Program-made: the position numbers and the translations under genes
Notes under the pieces: generated by a model
Seen by the model: only the letters and a program-made list of their open reading frames with translations
What the model was told of the DNA's origin: nothing
Database searches by the model: none
Origin: Anisodus tanguticus
Lineage: Eukaryota > Streptophyta > Magnoliopsida > Solanales > Solanaceae
Assembly (NCBI GenBank): GCA_034509755.1
Contig: CM067544.1
Location: 10,023,501 to 10,087,500 of the forward strand
Direction of reading: 5' to 3'
Length of the DNA: 64,000 nucleotides
Shown here: piece after piece, positions 33,015 to 44,818 of the stretch
Layout of the letters: each line of letters opens with the position of its first letter
Position numbering within the stretch: the stretch's first letter is position 1

Positions 33015-36000
33015 TCAAATTGCTGGACTTAACTCTCGCTCTATCTCCTCCAGTGACCGTCCCTTTGTCTCCACGACATTACCAGCTATATACATGACAG
33101 CAAGAAGACAAACAGATGCAAATCCAAGGTACACCGTACTGATTCCAAATTTCGTTACAACGCTCAAGAAATACAGGCCAATAAAGAAGTTTGTTATCTG
33201 TTCACGGAGAAAGATGAGTTAGCCGTTAGAGACAATAAGTAAACATGGAGTGAATGAGCCTTCGACTAATCTTTACAGTGCTGCAAATATCACCACAGTG
33301 AAGGGCACCAATCAATTCCTACCTTTTTATATTTATCTTCCAACAGCTCATGCTGGGAATATAATAATCAAAAGCAAAATGTACTTCTAAAACAAACAAA
33401 GTAAACATTAACACCAAAAATCAGAGCCCCAAAGGACTACTGTGTTTGGTGCTTCAATAAAATGCACATTTCCCAAGCACCCTGGCAAGTCATATAACCC
33501 GAGAGGCATGGCATTGCGAAATATGCTCAGAAGACATCTGAGGTGTCAGTACACATTTCAGCTTATTGTGATGTTAGGATTTTGGCATAAAAGTTTGCTT
33601 CCAGCTAATCACGGAACACCATATGTGATGTTTATGGTAGTTATGATCTTTTATTTATCCAAAAAAAAGGAAAATAGACGGTGTTAACATCTTTAGCAGC
33701 AAAAAGAAAACTAATGTTTCCAAGCAGTAACTCACCCAATGCATCCCCAAAGACAGAGCCACCGCTTTTGCTCTAATTCTGGAAGCAAATATCTCCGGAA
33801 GTAGAAGAGCAGGCACAGGACCAGCACCAAGTGAAAAGGACAGCACATAGCTGCAGAAAAAGAAGGTAATGAGAAATCTATATATATACATTTCATTTGC
33901 ATTCCTTATTAAAAAAAATCATTAGCATTGACAAAGGATAAAAAAAGCTGCCTAAAAACAGAAGAAATTGCTTCAATGGAAAAAAAGAAGTAATGCTCTA
34001 ACAGCAGGGAAGCACATGATACTTACAGGACAGTACCAAGAACAGCTAGTGTGCCAGAATATGGTGCCAGAACCTTCCAAGTGAATGACAAAGAAAGCAA
34101 CATCATTGATGCAGCCTGTGAAAAGAGAATATGATGAGAACGGAAACAAAATAGAACAAGATAAAGCTAAAAATAGAATAAATCAGGAGGATAAAAGTGT
34201 TATGTCCCTCGGGCCTCAGCATATGCATGCAGGGGTTGCAGCTAAGGAACCATCTTAGCATCGAATAACTAGATGCAAAAACATGAGTTCAACTGCCAGG
34301 ATAAAGAGGCTAAGACCTTACAAGTCTCATGCAAACCAGAAAGCTTCATGTTGGACTTTTCTCCGTGAGATGATTATAGTTGGGGAATATTTTAGAAACC
34401 TCCCTTCAAGTTTACCTTTATAACACTAACTTCTCTTGTTTTTTGGAATTACACTCACTCCCTTATTTGATTTTTCCATAACGAAAATTGTTGATAAGAT
34501 TCTTATGTTTTTTCAAAAGTGCCCTTCTGTGATATTAATTATTGAATAGAAAATTTTCACCAATCCATCTAGGTTTACCTCTCTAACACTTGCATTAATC
34601 ATGATTTGAGATATTAACTTCACTTCCTTGTAGCGAATTTGGATTCAAATAATTATTTGTTACACATTCTGAAGTTGCCCCATTTTTACCTTAATTATTT
34701 GGTTCTATAATAGTAATATAAAGCTCCATTCAATTAAAAATGAAAATCATTTATGTTAGCCACATCAAAAAATAGTACTATATTATTTGGTGTGCTAAAA
34801 GTTAAATATAAATAAGAAACAAATTCAACGTGAAATTTTAAATAAGAATTAAGAAAGCCAAAAAAGAAAAAGGAAGATATACGATGCTAGAGCTATCACT
34901 TCTTTAATTATATCACATTGAACTCATTACCATAATAGACTACCCGAAGTTTGTTCACGAGCAACAACATTGCTACCACTAGGAGGTGAAATGGCTATGA
35001 GCCTATGACAGTCATACAACTATGCAGGCATCTGGACCTTAGCTTCTAACGGCTTTCCATCTTGCTTCTATGAAGCGGATAAATCTGAATGGTGCGAACT
35101 ACCAAACTGTCAACCTATTTTATACATTCATATACTTGCAGTTTGTCTACTAATTGGGAGAATTATTCACTTCTCCTTTTTTTCAGTTAAGGGTACACAA
35201 GGACATCTTTGAAATATAAAATCAATCTTGTTACAGAAAAATAAAAATAAGGGAGGTTACTGTAAAATCTTAAACTACAAGGGAGGTTGGTGTTGCAAAG
35301 GTAAACCTAGAGGGAGGTCTGTGAAATTTTTCCTTATGGTTATGATTCCCGGTTTTCACATTATCATCTTAGAAGATTAAGACTCACAAAGAGAATAATC
35401 GTCCATGACTTTTGACGTCTGGATTAGAAAACGGTTTAGTCCTGTATCCTTCTAAAAGAAAACAATGTTTGTGCTAGGATTTTGCATTTGGTTTTGGAAG
35501 AATTGGCTGTGTGTGCTGTGCGGTAAGTATTGTTTTCTCAAAACACTGACTTTAGCTGTTTTTGGTTTTCTGGGAAACAAAAGTAGTGGCTTTTTTTTTC
35601 TCTTTTTTTCAGATCAAGCTATTTCTGGATAGGCCCAAGCAAAGTGATCTAGATGTCGCTCTAGCAAGGATAACAACAACAACAACATACCCAGTGTAAT
35701 TCCACAAGTGGGGTGTGGGGAGGGTAGGATATACACAGACCTTACCTCTATCTTTGCAGGGTAGAGAGGCTGTTTCCGATAGACCCTCGGCTCAAAAGAA
35801 ACATAGTAATACACACATAAAGATAATGATCGACGCGATACCAAAATAGTACAACTAAGAAAAGGAGAAGAGAAGATAGAAAGGCTAGCCCCCCACCTCT
35901 CTCACACCACTCTAGCAAGGATATAGATCTTTAATTGAGTATATCAATTTTATTCATGAATATATAAACTGAGTTTTACATTCTGAAGCTTCTTACAAAC

Positions 36001-39000
36001 CATATAAAATAACGATAAATTATTCAAAGAACGCTTTGCTTATCACTTTAATTCAAACGAGAAGATTCGTTGCAAATCACTACTACATAAATGAATTGCA
36101 TCACATTATGACAGGGCATAATGTTGCTAGTGCTGGAGATAGTTAGCATTTCTGGAAGTACAAGGTCCTTCAACAAGCATAGATTTTTCTTGTTTCTTTT
36201 TTGATGAAGATTTTGCTGTTTTTTCATATGTATATATATGAAGATTTTGTTGTTGTTGTATATATATGTGTGTGTGTGTGCATCCAAATGGCTACCAAAA
36301 CCTTTAAATAGATACATGTAAATTAATCACCTAAAAGTAAAATAGCACATACTCCTCAAAAGATGAACACAGTTTACCAAGTAAGTTGTATTTTTTTTTC
36401 ACATATTGAACTCCATCAAGGACTAAAAATGACATACCATTCCAGTGAAGCTTATGAGCAAGAGACTCTTCCTTCCTTGTTTGTCCATCAAAGAGGATGC
36501 CACCGTTGTCCCTGGATGAATATGTACCCAATTAGGAAAATATATACTTATACTTAGCCACAGGTGTTCCCCTAAAACTTTGAGGAGAAGACTGACCAAA
36601 GACGTTGGCTGCTCCAACCAGAGCACTGGCTGCTACATCAGATGAAATTCCAGCACTTCGGAACACTGCGGTGGAATAATAGACAACAGCATTTATCCCA
36701 GCCAACTGCTGGAACAAGAACAAAGCTGCACCAATGCTAACAACTGCAATGACGACAATGATTAGACCATTTTGGTGATACAATTGTCTCATTTTGGTTG
36801 TACAATATAGTACAGAAATATCAGGAGCTCAAAATATCAATTACATTTGGAATGATGGAATGAGTGACCATAAACTGATAATAGCACATTAAAAACAAAC
36901 TCAGGTGGAGAAATGTGTGGGCACAAGAATAAACCAGACAGGCTTTTATCATTTGGAGAAGAAAATTAAGTTGTGAGCAACAGTTCTCTTCTAACCAAGA
37001 AAATTAGGTTACAAATTGAGGAAGACAAAAGAACTTAAGGTCCCCCCCCCCCCCCCCCCCCCCACACACACACACAAAAAAGAAAAAAAGCAAAGTTGAT
37101 TAAGGAGTAAAAAGAGAGACACATACCAGACAAAAAACCTATGCTTCAGTGATAATCAAGGTTTTGGAACTTAAGCAAAACAACTGAAAGACATTTTTCT
37201 TTATTGCATCAGAACAGAATTACACACCACTCTCTGAAAGTTCCTAACTACGTTGGCGCAGGATAACAGCCAACACACAAATGTTAACAATATGACAACA
37301 TGTACAGAAATTTGAGTTTGTTCTTAAAAAACATGACAAGAAACTATTAGACCATAGGGTATAAAGAACTGAGCTTCAGACGCTTATCAGTCACAGACCA
37401 TCAACATTCTCTCCAATACTGAATGATCAAAGATATACCTTTCCAATAACGGCTACTAAAAAGATCAAGCCACCCAGCATCTGGTTCTGAAGAACCCTGA
37501 GCAGAAGCTTCCAAATCACCCATAACTTCAGCAACTTTTTCTTTTCCATATAGCCTTTTAATAGATGTCTCAGCTTCAGAAATTCTCCCTTGCTGCCAAA
37601 TAGAAGTGATTAGTTTAAGTAAGATTGTAAGTCTCTGCGTAGATTATAGCAGTAGACAGGATATCCATAATGAAGATTTCAAGCTAGAAAAGAAAGATCC
37701 CATGAGAAAACCTGATAGAGCCACCGAGGACTTTCTGGAGAAAATGCCATTCCTAACGCAAGTAAAACAGATGGAATAAGTGCTATACCAAACATTGTTC
37801 TCCACCTGACATGAATTGGGAGACAAGGAACTTAATGGATTTAACATTAACCCAAATATTTAATCATTAAGACGAGAACTGCAAATGTTAGACAAATCCA
37901 TGCATGTTAGAGTTTCTGAAGTCTGGCAACTATTAGTTGTAGAACCTTATTCATTTGTGAAAAAGGTAGATGGTAAAGAATATCAGTTAGAAACGCGAAT
38001 AAGTCATAGTCAGTCATTCAACTGGCTGACGAGACATATATGGAAGTAGAATATGCAATAAGTCCCAGAAATAAGTAAATAAAATAGCATTTACAGGTAA
38101 TCCTGTGAGGGCCTGCTTGCTCTGGTGTCAATTAGAAAAGTTAAAAGTCAGGGGTGCACAACTTGATTTGGTGCTTCCAATAGGATCCAAAATGGTTGGT
38201 TAGAAATATTCCCTAAGCATGAACATTTTTGGCATCTGGACATTCCAAAAGGATCACTGCATGTCAAAACTACAGAAACAGAGTATTGCTATTCTGCTTT
38301 AGCACCCAAAAACTGGAGTATGGCACTGCGTATAGCAATTAGAACCATTTCGGATTCACAGTTTTCATTTTACTTCAAGTTCTTTCTCAAGGAAAACCAA
38401 ACTCAAGGCACAAAGAAATTCCCTGATGAAAAAGAACATAAAATCAATGCAAAACTTATAAAGTTTGAAGTGATTGGGAAAAAAATAAATAGATAACAAA
38501 TAAATATAAGTAAATTAATTTTGAAAAAACATAGAAGCTTTCCAGGTAAGCATACAAGGGCAAATAAAGAGCATGACTTCCATCAAAGAAACTAAGCAAC
38601 AAACCTGACATTTTATTATCTGAAGTGAATAATGTATTTAAGTTGTAATTTTATCAATAGAAGACTCATGAACTATAAAGAATGAAAAATACATAAAGGT
38701 TAAATATAACAGAAAAAAGCTGACTAGATAATTAGGCACCAAAATGTTAAATTCTGCCAACTACGCCCGTTTGATTTCAAACTTGTCTAGACTTATGTTA
38801 AGACCACCAAATAGATATCCTATTGGTTCTGGACTAATCAGGTCCAGATACAACCATTCATGCCATCTTGTAGGAATCTTCATTTGTCAAGATCTTTTGG
38901 AAGGCCTATGGATGACTTCATGTACCAATCAATTTGAAGCTATAGATATCTAAATTGTTTTCTGCTGTGAACATAAGTAATGAGAAATTACCACAAAGGA

Positions 39001-42000
39001 TTTCCAGACAAAGGCAATCCAGCCACTAGTGCAGCAAGAATTCCAATGCAAATGAATAGCTGATTGACAGTTCCAAGTTGGCCGCGAATCTCTGTGGGTG
39101 AGATCTAAGCACGGGAAGTTTGTGAGGATGCTATGAAAACGAAAGTAAAACCACTGAAATAGTGTCTAAAAGGTGTAACTTTGAGTAAGATACACACCTC
39201 AGATATGTAAAGTGGCACAATAGCAGATGAGATGCCAATGCCAATTCCAGTAAGTAAGCGTCCAATGATCATAGCCTGAACACTCTGGGCAGTGGTACTG
39301 AAAGTTTTGACATCACATTAGATACTTGTATCAATGGTAATGATCAGATGTTGTATCTTTGACTATGGTAAGGTACATACCATAGAAATGCACCAACTGC
39401 AAGTGGAATCGCATCCAATATAAATGTCTTTGTTCGGCCAAATTTATCAGCCAGAGCTCCCCCAGTAAATGAACCAACAAAGGCGCCAGCAAGAACTGTG
39501 CTAACAATCCATCCTAATAAAAAGCCATAAAATAAAAATTGGTACTCCTATATCTAGATAATAAACCAAAGGAAGTAAATTGTGTTTTTTTTTATAAGGA
39601 CAAGGCTTGCTAAATATGTTTTGCCCTAACACAGCCAGAATAGTAACTCTGTGACAGAGTAGAGGCTTCATAAAGAAGCTGACCCTTTTTCCAGCAGCTC
39701 AGGAACGAGTAAAATAGGTTAGTAGTCAATTAAAGCTATATTTCACATAAAAGCCCATTCGATCAAAACTTGCCTTGTATAACAGTGTTCTCGACAATCC
39801 CAAGATCCTTAGCTAGATACTCAAGGGCACCATTCACCACCCTGAACCAGAAAAATGACAGTTATCGTGGAACTAAAAAGCACAGTAGAAATCAGAGGTT
39901 ACATGTATAAACTGCAGGGCTTGGAATATACCTGAATTAAAAATGCTTATGCTTAGAAAATGCCTGAACTAGAAATGTTCAAAAATTGAGCAGACAGCCA
40001 ACCAGAACTGAACCAATTCATCTATTTTCACTTTCTAAAGTATGGTGGTAGAAACACTCCCCTATCCCATAACAACTGTCCCATTCCCCTTTCTGTGGGT
40101 TCTCCAAGAATTATGTAACTTAATTAAAAAGCAACTTTTATCATTCAACTTACCAAATTTTTGATAAGTTGTTATTGAGAAAGTACCAGTACCTATTTTA
40201 AAGTTCAGAAAGTTGTCTGCCTCCCTTTTTGGGCCCGATTTCTTATTTATGCAAAACAAAACTCATATCATAAATAGATCGTTTGAATTATATGAGGCGA
40301 CAAGAAAATTCAAAAACTTGCTAGGGCATGCAAACTACAAACAAAACTACGAGTTCCGCTCGCGAGAAAATAAAATGGAGAATCAACAAATATTTAGCTT
40401 ATACAATAAAACAGCTGGCTGCCCTTTTTACAATCAAACAGCTGAGCCAACAACCAAGACCAACTAAGCAAATACTATGATTGTACTTTCTTTGGTTATG
40501 GTTTGGATCCAAACCAGCATTCACAGTCTAATTCCAACTAGTGTGTAAAACAAATCAAACCCGTGGACACACCTACGAGATGCATAAACATGTTGATGGA
40601 GAGGCAACTATGATAACATATGTAAGATGAAATACCAGTAAATGAACGTTCTTCAATCGTATAATGTCATACCCTAGGTGATATCCAAATAAAATTGCTC
40701 CCAGACAAGCTACACCCACATAGGGAAGTACTGATGCAGATGATTTCCCTTGAACTTTGAGAGGTGCTGCATCCTCAATATCTTTACCTGCCATGAAGCA
40801 ATAGACATGGTTGTTAATATGTTTCATGGCACCATGCAGGACCTTTATTATATCCTATTCAAAGAGAGGCAGTCAGGTCGCAGCTTATTTAAATTTCAGT
40901 AACATTCTTAGTACAGCATACTCTGCTGACGCTTACTTCACATGACAAAACAATGAAATATTCTTTTTTTTTTCAAAATGAAACCTAAACACAATCTACT
41001 CGAACAGAAAGCTCAGGTGAAAAAGTGAATCTAAGTTTACTTCACCTACATGTTTTGGTTGTTGCAGTAAATGAGATCCAAAACTAATGTTTTTGAAAAG
41101 ATAATGTTTTTTGAACTATCTTGCATATTATAACCATCCACATCTCTCACTCATAACCTGCATGCAAATGCACCAGTTGGGACTGCAACCCACCAATTTC
41201 AAAAGTTGACCATTCTCACCAAATTATAACTATCCCGTACAGCCATACCAGTAATGCAGTACCATAGTAACTTCACACCCAACTATTATCCACTTTTAGT
41301 CTCCCCATCCTTTCTCCTTCACCAAATCACAAATGTGGTGATATACTGTTGGAGCAGACCAAAAGGAACCAGAATTTCCGGACACCCAGTGAACAGTTAT
41401 TAGCCACCTTAGGTTAACGAAATAGCAGAATTTTAATATTCCTTCGCATGCATAAGCAGAAATCGGTTGTTTCTTGTGCTTTGGTTATTACATTAAAAAG
41501 CTCTGTGTACTATGTTGAGCTCTCCCTTTTTTATGCATTATTTACCCCTGTACTTTCTTTTTCAAATTGCTTTGGTATGTGTTACTTGAGCTGAGGATCT
41601 TTCGGAAACAACCCCTCTATCTCCACGAGATAGGGTAAAGACTGCGTACACTCCACCATCTCCAGACCCCCACTTGTGGGGAATACACTGGATATGTTGT
41701 TGTTGTATGCATGAGCAGAAACCGAGCCAACGTGGAGCAGTCCCACAAACATATCCGTTAATGAAGACATCAATGAATTGCCTCACAGATTAATCCAATA
41801 CAGTAAATCCTCCAGTCAAGATGCTGAAACAAGATTAAACTAACCCTAAACTCATTAAGGAAGAAAATCTAGCACTTTAAGTTTTACATGTCACTAAACA
41901 GGTGCATACTCTAAAAATGATACCAAAATGTCCTATTTTCATTACGGCACTAAGCTATTCAGAATTCCACACATAAACTGAAGTCTGAACAGAAAGTTGA

Positions 42001-42499
42001 AGGCCAACACCTCGAAAAAACAATCAAATACGCCTCTTTCTATATAAATCCTCTGTATCAAGCTATAATGTTTGATTCAATATATAAATAGGGTTGATTT
42101 CTCATATGATCACTCAACTAATAGCTATTATCTTAGAAAGTTCCTTTCTTCTTTATTTCACTTTTTTTTAATAAAGAAAGTGACTTTCTGGGATAATAAC
42201 TATTAATGAACCATCTGAAAAGGAGAAGTGTGACACGTACCAGAAGCTCGAATTCTGTGTGATCTGGCCTTTGCGGACGAACCAAAGACACTTTGAACAG
42301 TTCTCCTAGCACGGCCAAGTTCGATTCCCATGGAAGTAGAGTCCATACTAACTCCAAAACAACTACTTCTCTCCGACATCCGGATATTTCTACGAGCTAA
42401 AGTCGTCCTACTACGCAAATCACCAAAGCCTTGTAAAATCCTGCGATTTTGAAGGCCAAATCCTATGTTGCCTTTGACTGTGAAAGTTGAAGCTTGCAT
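33015..42499 (-). CDS. pGlcT: plastidic glucose transporter (pGlcT), 13 coding exons, 547 aa
   Basis: It exports glucose from starch breakdown across the inner chloroplast envelope; the family is MFS sugar porters. Coding exons, from the start: 42241-42499, 40673-40787, 39774-39841, 39381-39513, 39198-39297, 38992-39104, 37712-37805, 37439-37592, 36597-36743, 36438-36511, 34027-34115, 33736-33850 and 33015-33197. These join in phase to 1644 nt with no stop. Residues 1 to about 85 (MQASTFTVKGNIGFGLQ...) are Ser/Arg-rich, like a plastid transit peptide. Family marks are PYVGVACLGAILFGYHLG, GRLLTGIGIGISSAIVPLYI, SPESPRWL, FQQLAGINAVVYYS and ETKGRSLEEIERELS. The length is nearly the same as Arabidopsis At5g16150 (about 546 aa). 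Intron 3 uses a GC donor; the other introns are GT-AG. A 5' UTR intron (about 42515-42885) is likely. Intron 10 contains two transposons. The gene appears intact. Confidence 0.96.
34382..35333. mobile_element. non-autonomous DNA transposon with long imperfect TIRs, 952 bp
   Basis: The first 85 or so bases (GGGGAATATTTTAGAAACCTCCC...) are repeated inverted and imperfectly at the right end (...GGGAGGTCTGTGAAATTTTTCC). Near-identical 8-bp flanks TTATAGTT (34374-34381) and TTATGGTT (35334-35341) look like a target duplication, pointing to hAT or MULE type. CTCCC motifs recur inside each TIR. It lies within intron 10 of the glucose transporter gene. Confidence 0.75.
35673..35909 (-). mobile_element. 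TS-like SINE with 14-bp target duplication
   Basis: Left side AACAACAACAACATACCC is the complement of the (TTG)n-type SINE tail. It is followed by the complement of CCACTTGTGGAATTACACTG and of GAGGGTCTATCGGAAACAGC. The direct repeat CTCTAGCAAGGATA flanks it (35659-35672 and 35910-35923). It lies inside intron 10 of the glucose transporter, in the same orientation as that gene. Confidence 0.85.
37042..37075. repeat. poly-C run of 22 followed by (AC)n
   Basis: Twenty-two consecutive C precede ACACACACACAC within intron 8 of the glucose transporter gene. Length is likely variable and prone to sequencing error. Confidence 0.85.
41467..41705 (+). mobile_element. TS-like SINE, plus orientation
   Basis: GAGGATCTTTCGGAAACAAC, GTAAAGACTGCGTACACTCC and CCACTTGTGGGGAATACACTG precede the tail ATGTTGTTGTTG. 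Imperfect direct repeats ATGCATAAGCAGAAATCG (about 41448) and ATGCATGAGCAGAAACCG (about 41707) probably mark the target duplication. It lies in intron 1 of the glucose transporter gene, antisense to it. Confidence 0.7.
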
Positions 42500-42885
42500 T
42501 TTGGCAATGCTTACCTGTTAAAAAACGTATAATATAACGGAAAAGTCAACAAAATAAACGGCAATAAATAAAGCAATACACAAGCGCCCATACTCCATGT
42601 ACAGTCCACACTATTATCAGTGAAACACCGTCCATTTCATCATCTATACTAAACGACTCGATATAGTAATAATACCTAGTTATTGTAGGCAAATGAATCA
42701 GAAATCAACACCAGATTTGAAGCAAAATTAGAACAAATCACAATCCAATGAGCTAATTATATGTAGAAATCAAACAAAATCGCAATGAGATTAATTATCA
42801 AAAATTGGATTAAATATGCGAGTATTGAAGTTGATGATCTTTCGAGTTTGCTAGTTAGTTGTATCAATTTCGATGAAGTTGTTAC

Positions 42886-44660
42886 CAAGTGGCATTGGGA
42901 GGTTCGATGAATTCGAAGACACTTCGCTTACTTTTTATATTAACTGATTGATGGACAATTCTATTATTCTCCTTCTTTTTTCTTTTTTTAAGAATAACTA
43001 GTAAGTTTTTTTTAGTGATTATCATACAAGATTGATTCAAGCATATTTTTGTCATCAATTTTTATGTAATGTAAATGATCGTTTAATAAAGTATTTTAAT
43101 GATTTAATATGAAAGAAAGATGGTTTATAGAAATTATAATTGACTAATTATTTACTTCATCTAAATTTAAGTATATTAATTTAATTATATATGAAGTTTA
43201 AAAAACAAATAATTTTTTAAAATTTTATGATTTTTAATTGAAAATTTATCAAATACTTTAAATCTTATAATTTTAAACTTATTAAAATTTACTAAATATA
43301 AAAACAGTGCTCTTTTTTGGACAATGAAAAGAGAAAATAGAAATAGCTTATGGATAGAATGCAGTTGGATTGCAGATTAGATTTCGGTTGTGTAGGAGAT
43401 TACACGGGCCGCACATGATCTGTTCTCTTCTGTTATGTTGATTCATCACATGTGGAATTTAGAATTTGGAGCAAAGACCAAGATCGAATTTCGTCAGCGG
43501 CAGTGTGGGGGTTTCTTCTTAAAATAAAGGAGGGCCTTGTGCGCAGCGCGTGACTGATCTAATATTTAAAATCAATTGAGTTACCTGATTTATCTCCTTC
43601 ACAGACCTGTCAGATCGGGGTGTGGGAACTCCTGGGGTGGGAGATTCCACCTTTTGGAGCATAGAATTTGACCGCTCTTTCCATCTAATGTGTGGCCCAG
43701 GCTCGGCCCGCTAATCTTACGGGCCTCAGAATCTACATAGCTTATTTAAGTTTCAGTAACAACCATTTTGCACATAGCTTAGTATCTACATCTAATATTG
43801 TTAATCTAAATGTTCTCGCTATCCTTGATAGTGAAACTATATCTACTACATTTTATGTAATAAGTTAGTTATTTAAAAAAATGTCCGTTTATCCAAGAAA
43901 AAAATTAATGGGAGTCATAAAAATTAAAATACATTCACAAATCTTCAAAAAGAAAAAAAAGGCCGTAACTCTTCGAAAACATTTAGAACATCTTCCCCAA
44001 ACTTCTTTTTCAAAAAAATAAAAAACAATAAAATTCATCTAAATGTTGAAATTTCTAAAGTAGAAGGAAAATTTATTGAGTTACTGCTTTGAAATTTGAA
44101 TTAAATATTATCTAAAATATTAAAAATCAACAGTTTAATAGGAGTAGTAAGTACTCTCTCTCTCCAAAAAAAATAACTCCTCCTTTCCATTCCAAAAAAT
44201 ATGACTTTCTTTTTAGTTTATCTAAAAAATAATAATATATTTTCTTATTTGATAATAATTTAATTTTAATTTTAATTTTTATATAAAATGAGATAATTTA
44301 TAATTACACAAATATTTTTAATTTATTTTAGACTATAATATTTAAAAGTTTTTCTTTATTATTTAAAATACATTTCAAACGAAAGTACATCACATAAATA
44401 TAAATTAGTACGAATGAAATAATAATTTCTAATAATAGGACAATAATAACATACCGACTAAAATTACAAATAAAACATAGCTTTAACTCCAGAGCTACTG
44501 TTTCCGGATACCTCGAATCCAGAGAAAGCAGCATATCAAAGCATAGTATAAATTATAAAATAGTAATATATCCAAAGCTCTCAAGAAACATAAATGGTGG
44601 TGGCTGGCAAATTCACTCTGTCCAACAGCGCTTCTTCTTAGCTGGAATCATTATCTCGCC
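42886..44660. other. divergent intergenic region between pGlcT and the CRS2-like gene
   Basis: This spacer should hold the promoters of both genes, which point away from each other. It is AT-rich, with a GC-richer island at 43390-43740. No reading frame is recognised. A CTCTCTCTCC...TTCC stretch at about 44155-44260 may be a decayed MITE end. Confidence 0.6.
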
Positions 44661-44663
44661 TTG

Positions 44664-44673
44664 TATATATATT
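44664..44673 (+). promoter_or_regulatory. TATA-like box of the CRS2-like gene
   Basis: TATATATATT lies about 55-65 bp before a likely 5' UTR splice donor (GAG then GTATGT at 44728). The predicted UTR intron 44728-44814 ends in TTGTTGTCAG just before the start codon. Position fits a TATA box; not tested. Confidence 0.4.
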
Positions 44674-44818
44674 TCTAGAAAGCAGACAACTCTTGTCTTC
44701 CTTCCTCTATTACAAAATCCAGTTGAGGTATGTTAAAGATTCGTACGTTTTCCTTTCTTCCTTAAGTTATGATTATTTTCTTTCAATTCTAGCCCGTATT
44801 TTCGTTGTTGTCAGGTCA

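Noticed and set aside
40573..40827. 84-codon frame read as a separate small membrane protein
   Set aside because: It is exon 2 of the glucose transporter plus flanking intron sequence.
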